Position numbers and translations under genes: made by a program. From assembly GCA_024291935.2 (NCBI GenBank), contig CM044318.1, forward strand, positions 81,168,001 through 81,232,000: DNA of 64,000 nucleotides. Reading direction: 5' to 3'. Below the pieces are notes generated by a model, which saw nothing but the letters and a program-made list of their open reading frames with translations, was not told where the DNA came from and ran no database searches. Shown here piece after piece: positions 52,753 to 61,508 of this stretch (positions are counted from its first letter, which is position 1; the number at the start of each line of letters is the position of its first letter). This DNA comes from Okapia johnstoni. Lineage: Eukaryota; Chordata; Mammalia; Artiodactyla; Giraffidae.

Positions 52753-53309
52753 ACAGAAGTGTACACATGTCCCCTCCCTTTTGAGCCTCCTTCTCAATAC
52801 CTCCCTCCATCCCACCCATCTAAGTCATCACAGAGCACTGAGCTGAGCTCCCTGTGCTATACAGCAGTTCCCCCCAGCTGTTTATTTTACATATAACAGT
52901 GTATTTATGTCAAACCGCATTTCCCAACTCATCCCACCCTCCTCTCCCCTGCACTGCATCCACTTGTCAGTTCTCTATGTCCGTATCTCTATTCCTGCCC
53001 TGGAACCAGATTCATCTGTACCATTTTTCTAGATTCCACATACATGCGTTAATATATGATATTTCTTTTTCTCTTTCCGACTTACTTCACTCTGTATGAC
53101 AGACTCTAGGTCCATCCACATCTATAAATAAAAGAGATTTAAACTGAGCCACTGAGCAGGCACAGAGAGAGAAGTGGCTTGTTGGCCCTTGGGGAAAGGA
53201 GTTGGAGGTGGAGTTTGGGCTTGAGGAGGAATTGAAGCAGCTTCTCTGAGGCACAGTCTCTCTAGTGCTTAGTTTCTCCATCACGTGGCTAAGGTAGGGC
53301 TGAACATGC

Positions 53310-53480
53310 ATTTCCTTATTGAGTTTTCACAACAGTGCTACTAGGTAGCTGCATTATTATTCCATTTTACAGATGAGTAAACAGAGGCTGCTTGATGCAA
53401 CATCTGACTCAATATCATAAGCTGGTGTTAGGTGATTCAGAGTCCAGGCTCTTGACCCTCACACTGTCCTGCTGCCCAGG
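53310..53480 (+). repeat. MIR core-SINE
   Basis: 'gttttcacaacagtgctactaggtagctgcattattattccattttacagatgagtaaacagagg' and 'gattcagagtccaggctcttgaccc' match the MIR order. Confidence 0.85.
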
Positions 53481-53523
53481 CAAAAACCGTGAAGGGAGAG
53501 TCAGCATATCAGAAGTAGTCCCA

Positions 53524-53866
53524 TTCCTCTTGAGAATCCCTTGGACTGCAAGGAGATCAGACCAGTCAATCCGAAAGGAAATCAACCCTGAATATTCATT
53601 GGAAGGACTGCTGCTGAAGCTGAAGCTCCAATACTTTGGCCACATGGCATGAAGAGCTAACTCATTGGAAAAGACCCTGAGGCTTGGAAAGATTGAGGGC
53701 AGCAGAAGGGGGTGACAGAGGATGAGGTGGCTGGATGGCATCATCAACTCAATGGACCTGCGTTTGAGCAAACTCTTGGAGACAGAGAAGGACAGTGGAG
53801 CCTGGTGTGCTGCAGTCCATAGGTCGCCAAGAGTCGGACACGACTTAGTGACTGAACAACAACAAC
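53524..53866 (+). mobile_element. 5'-truncated BovB, CAA-type tail
   Basis: 'ttgagaatcccttggactgcaaggagatcag' to 'gtgactgaacaacaacaaccc'. Confidence 0.93.
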
Positions 53867-54015
53867 CCATTCCCCACCCTCAAGAGAGGAGCCAGGGTGA
53901 ATGACAAGCATATTTCCATAAAAGATCTGATTTTATCCTAGCTTTAAATGTCATGAAAAAATTTTGAAATACAGCGTCTTTATAGGCAAACTAAATGAAT
54001 CAATAAAGAGGATGT

Positions 54016-54143
54016 AGGGAATTCCCTGGCGATCCAGTGGTTAGGACTTTGTGATTTTACTGCAGGGATCTGGGGTCAATCCCTGGTTGGAGAGCTAAGA
54101 TCCTACAAGCCACATTATTCAGCTAAAAGATAAAAAAAAAGAA
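54016..54143 (+). mobile_element. CHR-type SINE
   Basis: 'tagggaattccctggcgatccagtggttagg' to 'gctaaaagataaaaaaaaagaa'. Confidence 0.92.
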
Positions 54144-55065
54144 CAGAATTGTTTGGGAGCTTATAGAAGTGGGGTGGGAGTCAGATATTATCAAGAGGAA
54201 AGTTATGATGTTGTTTAAGAGCTGGAGGTGTGATTGTGACAGATCCACCAAGGAAACACTTCTTGTTATATCAATGTGGATGGACAGCACAGCTCTGGCT
54301 TTCTTGCTCTCAGAGTAGCTGATGTTTATCATCTAATAATGTCCCATCCCAGTCTTTCATTTCAGCCTTGCTCCTGCTCTGGATGGAAGTCCAATTTGGT
54401 ATCAGTACAGGCCTCAGGGCGAGGTGCTGACTTACTACTACTGAAAAGCTAGCCAGATCTCTGTGCTTTTAGAACGTCCTAATCAGAAATCAGAAAAAAA
54501 AACAAAAAACAATTAATCACAGTGTTCTTTTGCACTTTCTTTTCTCTGCCCTCCCCACCAGCTGCTTACTGCTTAAAATCTAATGAGTCTTAAATCTAAT
54601 GAGCAATGATTCTTACCAAGTGAAAGTGAGTAAGGGAACAGTTTAGGGGAATTACCTTCAGTGTGGAGGAATTAGAAAGTTCCATGTGGAGAAAATATTC
54701 TCTATTGTACTCTGGAAATTTTCTAGCACTTTACTGAAACTAAATATAGAGCATTTTACTAAGAGTTTCATGTGGTGTCTCTTAAAATGTGAGAGTGCTT
54801 CATGTTTTTTCCTTTTCTAGTTTTCAATCTCTGGTTGATTTATTTTCAGATTAAAACAAAGTTCTGAAGGCCTTCCACAAAACACAAACCAAAGCAGCAA
54901 ACTGGAAAGGGGAATTATTTTGATTAATGTTTGTAAACAACCTGGAAATACAGTTGATACTAGCATGACGTTTTTTCAATATGAAATATTACATTGAGAC
55001 AAAATTTTATAGCTAGGAGTGAATTTAGCAAGACCACCGTCATTTTAAAGATCTCTCAGGTGGTT
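54144..55065. other. Unassigned intergenic
   Basis: AT-rich sequence. No gene or transposon is recognised. Confidence 0.5.
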
Positions 55066-56399
55066 AATTCAGTTCAGTTCAGTTCAGTCACTCAGTCGTG
55101 TCCACCTCTTTGCGACTCCATGAACCACAGCACGCCAGACATCCCTGTCCATCACCAACTCCTGGAGTCCACCCAAACCCATTGAGTCAGTGATGCCATC
55201 CAACCATCTCATCCTCTGTCATCCCCTTTTCCTCCTGTCCTCAATCTTTCCCAGCATTAGGGTCTTTTCAAGTGAGTCAGCTCTCTGCATCAGGTAGCCA
55301 AAGTATTGGAGTTTCAGCTTCAACATCAATCCTTCCAATGAACACCCAGGATTGATCTCCTTTAGGATGGACTGGTTGGATCTCCTTGCAGTCCAAGGGA
55401 CTCTCAAGAGTCTTCTCCAACACCACAGTTCAAAAGCATCAATTCTTCAGCGCTCAGCTTTCTTTATAGTCCAACTCTCACATTCATACATGACCACTGG
55501 AAAAACCATAGCCTTGACTAGACGGACCTTTGTTGACAAAGTAATGTCTCTACTTTTTAATATGCTGTCTAGGTTGGTCATAACTTTCCTTCCAAGGAGT
55601 AAGCATCTTTTAATTTCATGGCTGCAATTACCATCTGCAGTGATTTTGGAGCCCAGAAAAATAAAGCCAGCCACTGTTTCCACTGTTTCCCCATCTATTT
55701 GCCATGAAGTGATGGGACTGGATGCCATGATCTTAGTTTTCTGAATGTTGAGCTTTAAGCCAACTTTTTCACTCTCCTTTTTCACTTTCGTCAAGAGGCC
55801 CTTTAGTTCTTCTTCACTTTCTGCCACAAGGGTGGTGTCATCTGCGTATCTGAGGTTATTGATATTTCTCCCAGCAATCTTGATTCCAGCTTGTGCTTCC
55901 TCCAGCCCAGTGTTTCTCTTGATGTACTCTGCATATAAGTTAAATAAGCAGGGTGACAATATACAGCCTTGATGTACTTCTTTTCCTATTTGGAACCAGT
56001 CTGTTGTTCCATGTCTAGTTCTAACTGTTGCTTCCTGACCTGCATACAGGTTTCTCAAGAGGCAGGTCAGGTGGTCCGGTATTCCCATCTCTTTCAGAAT
56101 TTTCTACAGTTTATTGTGATCCACACAGTCAAAGGTTTTGACATAGTTAATAAAGCAGAAATAGATGTTTCTCTGGAATTCTCTTGCTTTTTCGATGATC
56201 CAGCAGATGTTGGCAATTTGATCTCTGGTTCCTCTGCCTTTTCTAAAACCAGCTTGAACACCTGAAAGTTCATGGTTCATGTATTGCTGAAGCCTGGCTT
56301 GGAGAATTTTGAGCATTACCTTACTAGCGTGTGAGATGAGTGCAATTGTGGGGTAGTTTGAGTATTCTTCGGCATTGCCTTTCTTTAGGACTGGAGTAA
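55066..56399 (-). mobile_element. BovB LINE, 5'-truncated 1.3-kb copy
   Basis: The 3' (ACTGA)n tail is at 55066 and RT sequence runs toward 56399. It is continuous, without nested SINEs. This is the longest uninterrupted BovB in the window. Minus-strand coding remnants are listed separately. Confidence 0.95.
55447..56316 (-). pseudogene. BovB reverse transcriptase remnant
   Basis: The minus strand first reads GFRKGRGTRDQI and FINYVKTFDCVDH (motif A), meets TAG at 56104-56106 where other copies have Trp, then continues MGIPDHLTCLLRNLY, QGCILSPCLFNLY, the catalytic LRYADDTTLVAES (motif C, YADD intact) and FIFLGSKIT. It stops at TGA 55447-55449 (CGA to TGA). With two nonsense changes and no 5' endonuclease part, it is inactive. 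Confidence 0.92.
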
Positions 56400-56469
56400 T
56401 TACACACTTGCTATTTTTATTTACTGGGTATCAGGTACACATTTTTTTTTTTTAGAAAAAAAGGAAATT

Positions 56470-56685
56470 TATTGTTTTAAAAACTTTTTATTTTGTACTG
56501 GGTATAGCTGATTGACAATGTTGTGATAGCTTCAGGTGAACAGTGAAGGGACTCAGCCATATATACGTATCTATCCATTCTCCCCCAAACTTCTGCAACC
56601 CAGGCTGCCACATAACACTGAGCAGAGTTCCCTGTGCTCTACAGTAGTCCCTTGGTGGTTATCCATTTTAAATACAGCAGTGAGG
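56470..56685 (-). mobile_element. L1 3' end (antisense)
   Basis: 'ctttttattttgtactgggtatagctgattgac' to 'ggttatccattttaaatacagcag'. Confidence 0.88.
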
Positions 56686-57390
56686 CACATATTTTTCAAT
56701 AATGATGATAAAGTGAATATTTGAGGGAGCCATTGTAGTAATAAGAACCAGCCCCTGCATTAGAGGTTTGTAAGGACGATGCAAATCTCGGTCCTTAGTT
56801 TTTTTATCCAATAAGCTGATTAGCTAGTACACATTCCATTTGACCTCAAAAATCTGCCAAGCACCAGAAGGCTGTCCCTTCAGCCTGCTGTTTCTGGTAA
56901 GGAACAGGGACAATTTCCCCAGGGAACGTGCTTGAAACATTATGTTTAAACTAACCAGACTCCAGAGGACTCATAAAAGTACCCTTGCCTTTTTATCTGC
57001 CCTTCCTTGGTTACTCTCTATACCCAACAAAAGCCTACTTCAGGTTTCCTCTTTGTTTTGTTCTTTAAGTTTGAGATAATATGAATATTTATGAATGAAA
57101 TAATATGACGTCTGGGATTTACTTCTCTACTTGCCGTAAATGAAGTAGAGAAGCAGGTAGGGATAAAACTGAAACCAGACCGGCCATGAGTTGCTAAGTG
57201 TTGATGCTGGAGGACAGACCCTGGAGCTCATGATCAGAATCCTATAGGGGAACATCCTTGTACCCACGTGGGAACTGCCCTCAGCTACCCCCGAGAGGAA
57301 CTGCTGGGCTTACATACATTTACAATTTTACTGAACACTATCCAAGTGCTCTCCAAAGTGTCTGAACAAAATGACATTTCCGCCAGTCTC
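56686..57390. other. Unassigned intergenic
   Basis: No gene or transposon is recognised. A small 9-bp inverted repeat lies at 57122-57130/57145-57153. Confidence 0.45.
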
Positions 57391-57650
57391 ACCAAAATTT
57401 AAGAATTAACATTTTTAAAAAAAGAGAGGTTACATCCTCTTTTTTTTTTTTTAGAAGCTTGTCTCTTTCTTTTTAAAAATTTATTTATTTTTGGCTATGC
57501 TAGGACTTCATTTTCTCACCAAAGCTTAAGAATTAACATTTTTGAAAAGAGATTACATCCTCTTTTTTTTTTTTTTTTTTAGGAACTTGGTATCTTTCTT
57601 TTTAAAATTTTTAAAACTTATTTATTTTTGGCTGTGCTGGGTCTTCATTG
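57391..57650. repeat. Imperfect ~127-bp tandem duplication
   Basis: AAGAATTAACATTTTT occurs at 57401 and 57528. It is followed in both by 'gttacatcctc/gattacatcctc', a T run, 'agaagcttg/aggaacttgg', 'tctttctttttaaaa' and 'tatttatttttggct'. The period is 127 bp. Confidence 0.9.
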
Positions 57651-57929
57651 CTGCTCAAAATTTTCCTCTAGTTGTAGGAAGCAGGGGCTACTCTCCAGCT
57701 GTGGTGCATGGGCTTCTCACTGCAGTGGCTTCTCTTGTCTCAGAGCACGGGCCCCAGGGTACGTGGGCTCAGTAGTTGTGGCCCCCAGGCTCTGGGGCAC
57801 AGGCTCAGTACTTGTGGCACACAGGCTCAGTTTCTCCATGACATGTGGGATCTTCCCACACCAGGGATTCACCCGTGTCTCCTGCGTTAGCAGGCAGATT
57901 CTCTACCACTGAGCTCCCAGGGAAGCTCC
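57600..57929 (-). mobile_element. Long CHR-family SINE (antisense) with 16-bp TSD
   Basis: 'ttatttatttttggctgtgctgggtcttcattgctgc' to 'ctctaccactgagctcccagggaagctcc'. AAGAATTAACATTTTT before (57528-57543) and after (57930-57945) is the likely TSD. Confidence 0.88.
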
Positions 57930-57945
57930 AAGAATTAACATTTTT

Positions 57946-58354
57946 ATCAATCTGATTTTTAAAAAGTGGTGTATCTCCTCTTTGCTTTCATTTTTATTAT
58001 TCTCATCACTTGGCGCATCTTTTTCGCATTTTCAGGCTCTTGGGGGTTTTTCCTGTGAATGATGCCTTTCCTGTTGTTCCAGATTATAGATGGAATCACA
58101 GGGATGTCTCTTTCCGCTTCCCTCCAAGCAGTAATGTGCGGCAGCCTGCTTGTGTCTGATTATGAGAGACAATTGTTTCATCTTCTAGAATTTTGCCACC
58201 TCGCTACCAAATATTGGTAGCTCAGAATTGGCCCTGGAGGGAATATTTATAGCATGACAATCAGCAAACACTACAAATCAGGGCACCTGTCCCCAGAGAG
58301 CTGGTTACACTTAGCTGCTTACTCCTGGCTCCAAGCATTTACATCCACACATAG
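57946..58354. other. Unassigned intergenic
   Basis: No gene or transposon is recognised. Confidence 0.45.
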
Positions 58355-58663
58355 CCTGATCAATTCTAAAAGAAATCAACCCTGACTATTCATTGGAAGG
58401 ACTGCTGTTGAAGCTGAAGCTCCAATACTTGGGCCACCTGATATGAAGAGCTGACTCATTGTAAAAGACCCTGAGGCTGGGAAAGACTGAGGGCAGGAGG
58501 AGAAAGGGGTGACAGAGAATGAGATGGTGGGATGGCATCATCAACTTAACGGACATGAGTTTGAGTAAGCTCTGGGAGTTGGTGATGGACAGGGAAGCCT
58601 GGCGTGCTGGAGTTCATGGGGTCGCAAAGAGTTGGACATGACTGAGAGACTGGACAACAACAA
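58355..58663 (+). mobile_element. 5'-truncated BovB, CAA-type tail
   Basis: 'ctaaaagaaatcaaccctgactattcattgg' to 'gagactggacaacaacaac', with ACATAG at both edges as a possible short TSD. Confidence 0.9.
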
Positions 58664-59078
58664 CATAGACTAGTTCAAAGAGCATCGAGGTGAGCCTGAG
58701 GCATGGACGGGCCCCTTAACTTGACACTGGGACTGGAAAGGGCTTAGTGGCTGTTTCTGGTGCTCAGCATCCCCTGGTGGACATTGGCGGGGTGCGGTGG
58801 GCAGTGCCTCCAGGGCGTCTGGGAGAACTCGGTACTCCTGTGTCAAGGCTAGGTGGACTTGGACCCAGGACACATGGACTTTCCTGGAGTAGAGTCTTTT
58901 CCTAGGCCCTTCTGACATCTGTGCCCAATGTGGCCTGCTGTATCATTTGTGGGGCCCAGTGTAATAAGAAAATATGGGGATCCTTGTTCAAAAGCCAAAA
59001 AAAAAAAAGGCCTTTTCTTTCTTCATCTGAGATTTCTTCATCAGTCACGGTGTTCTTTGTTTGCTATTTAATGTCATG
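58664..59078. other. Unassigned intergenic
   Basis: No gene or transposon is recognised. Confidence 0.45.
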
Positions 59079-59094
59079 TTCTCTGGGTCATGGG

Positions 59095-59404
59095 CTTCCC
59101 TTATAGCTCAGTTGGTAAAGAGCCGGCCTGCAATGCAAGAGACCCTGGTTCAGTTCCTGGGTTGGGAAGATCCCCTGGAGAAGAGAAAGGCTACCCACTC
59201 CAGTATTCTTGGGCTTCCCTTGTGGCTCAGCTGGTAAAGAATCCACCTGCAATGCGGGAGACCTGGGTTCAATCCCTGGGTTGGGAAGATCCCCTGGAGA
59301 AGGGATAAGGCTACCTACTCCAGTATTCTGGCCTGAAGAATGCCATGGACTGTATAGTCCATGAAGTCGCAAAGTGTCAGACATGACTGAGCGACTTTCA
59401 TTTT
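59095..59404 (+). mobile_element. Dimeric Bov-tA SINE with 16-bp TSD
   Basis: A first partial unit (59095-59212, GCTTCCCTTATAGCTCAG to 'ctccagtattctt') is followed directly by a complete Bov-tA (59213-59404). One pair of flanks, TTCTCTGGGTCATGGG at 59079-59094 and 59405-59420, encloses both. Confidence 0.95.
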
Positions 59405-59984
59405 TTCTCTGGGTCATGGGGATATTTGTAGGGCGAATGCAATATCTCAGTGTTGCCAGGGGTCTTGCCTGGTGACTTGGCACACAGGGTGTGTGTGACC
59501 CACCTGGATTCCCGTGCCCGGGACCCCTCCTGGAGTGAGGGCAGGTGTGGTCACTGCATTGCAGCAGGGGAGTGGGCAGCTGAGCCCCCATCCTGGGGAG
59601 GCAGAGAGGAGGTAGGGAGTGATACCCTGGGTGAACCCAGGCTCTGATTCCCTGATGCATACTCCACTGACCCATGAAATGTCACTTACAAAACACAAAT
59701 TCAAAGATAAGATTATTAAGAAATAATTCACGACAGCAAGCACCATGGAATGCTGGAGCCCCATTGTGGGGCCTCCTGGTTTTGTGGCCCAGGGGATTGC
59801 CTTCGCTACACACCCCGAAGCTTGCTCTGGGACAAGACACACAGGGTCACAAAGTCTCTGCAGCTGAAGCCTCCCTGGGCTGGAGCCGTATGAACCCAGA
59901 TGTCCTACCCACCCCGGGGGTTACAGTCCACTTATAATCCAGTCAGAGAGCAGCTTTGTTTTCACAGTCCTCCTTTTACAGCAC
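59405..59984. other. Unassigned intergenic
   Basis: No gene or transposon is recognised. Confidence 0.45.
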
Positions 59985-60530
59985 ACTGTATATTTATTGA
60001 GTAAATTTATTGAGTAAATGCTGTGGGCCAGGCCCTCCATTACATGTAAGGGTTGCTGGTGGTTTAGAGTCATGTCCGACTCTGGTGAACCCATGGACTG
60101 TAGCCCGCCAGGCTCCTCTGTCCATGGGATTTCCCAGGCAAGAATACAAGAGTGGGTTGCCATTTTCTTCTCCAGGGGATCTAATCCTAACCCAGGGATC
60201 GAACCCTCATCTCCTACATGGCAAGCGGATTCTGTACCACTGAGCCACCAGGGACGCCCACATGTAAAGTGTTACAAATACAGAAAAAGATCCCTGCCCT
60301 CATGGAGCTTATATTCTGGCACAGGAAATAGGCAACTAATGAGATACATAAATTTTTAAAAATATATACATATGTATGTGGCTTGTTAGATAGTGGTAGG
60401 TGGTAAGAAGAGAAATTAAAGAGAGAGCGAGCGTGTCAGTGGAGGTGGCACTGACGGGGTGGGTGAGTTAGAATTTTAGAAGCTGAGGTTTGGAAAAGCA
60501 ACATTTGAGCAGGTCACTTCGCCTGAGTCG
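59985..60530 (+). repeat. L2 LINE, split by Bov-tA
   Basis: 'ttattgagtaaatgctgtgggccaggccctcc' and, past the SINE, 'aaaaagatccctgccctcatggagcttatattctgg', 'gatagtggtaggtggtaagaag' and 'caacatttgagcaggtc' follow L2 order. Confidence 0.75.
60050..60259 (-). mobile_element. Bov-tA SINE (antisense) with 8-bp TSD
   Basis: 'gtggtttagagtcatgtccgactctgg' to 'ccactgagccaccagggacgccc', flanked by ACATGTAA at 60042-60049 and 60260-60267. Confidence 0.95.
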
Positions 60531-61257
60531 GGGGAGAGAGAGACCAGGGGACACACTTGCCCTTTATCCTGTATTCTCTTCCTTGTAAATACTACCTAAG
60601 GGCCGACCAAGCTCCTGGGGATTTGTGAGTACTGTGCTACACCATCTTTTCAGTCAAAATTTGTCTACATAACATTCAATTATGGTAAAAGTTATTTTAA
60701 AGATTGGAACTGTCATATTAAAAATATGCTGGTTAGAAACCTTTTTTTTCCCCTGTTTGTTTATGAATTCAGTTTTCTTTGAAGCAGATACTTCATTGAT
60801 TGTCATATTTTTAGAGACTCAGGAAAGTTATCTTTGGCATCTCCCAAGGATGAAACACTTTCTGCAACGATCCTTTCCCCCTTCTTTCTTTTGGTTCCTC
60901 AATAGGGTTTCTTCTCACAAAAGCAAGGCCGAGTGTTAAGCAGTAAAAACGTAAAGAAAATCCCCAAATAACAGTGGCTTACATAAGACAGATATATCTT
61001 TCCCATGAACAAAATGTCTGGGGAAAACCAGTTCATGCATAGCCTGTGCCATGGCTCTAGGCTGTATCATTGGGTTTCAGGCTCCCAGCCTTCTGCTCTA
61101 CTATCCTCAAAATCACCTAATGGTTCAGGATGGCCACAGGAGCTCCAGCCATCACATCCATACCCTAGGAAGGAAGATAGGTAAGCAGAATGACCCATTC
61201 CCTGTCTTTTAAGAAAATTTCCATAAAATCCCTCACAACACACACACATGCATAATG
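60531..61257. other. Unassigned intergenic
   Basis: No gene or transposon is recognised. Confidence 0.45.
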
Positions 61258-61508
61258 TGAATTGAAAGGACTGATGCTGAAGCTGAAGCTTCAATACTTT
61301 GGCCACCTGACTTGTTGGAAAAGACCCTGATCCTGGTAAAGGTTGAGGGCAGGAGGAGAAGGGGGTGACAGAGGATGAGATGGTTGAATGACATCATCGA
61401 CTCAATGGACATGAATCTGAGCAAATTCCAGGAGATGGTGAAGGACAGAGTGCTGCAGTCCATGAGGTTGCAAGGAGTCAGATACAACTGAGTGACTGAA
61501 CAACAACC
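61258..61508 (+). mobile_element. BovB 3' fragment, CAA-type tail
   Basis: 'ttgaaaggactgatgctgaagctgaagcttc' to 'gagtgactgaacaacaacc', with small internal deletions. Confidence 0.92.

Larger units (their letters stand above)
52227..53140 (-). mobile_element. Ruminant L1 3' end (antisense), hosting two SINEs
   Basis: 'tttataattgctttgcaatgttgtgttag' on the left and 'cacatgtcccctcccttttgagcc' to 'gacttacttcactctgtatgacag' on the right form one L1 interrupted at 52328-52752. Confidence 0.9.

Noticed and set aside
55447..56088. 213-codon minus-strand open frame as a host gene
   Set aside because: It is BovB reverse transcriptase (YADD, QGCILSP), bordered by nonsense changes and BovB non-coding ends.
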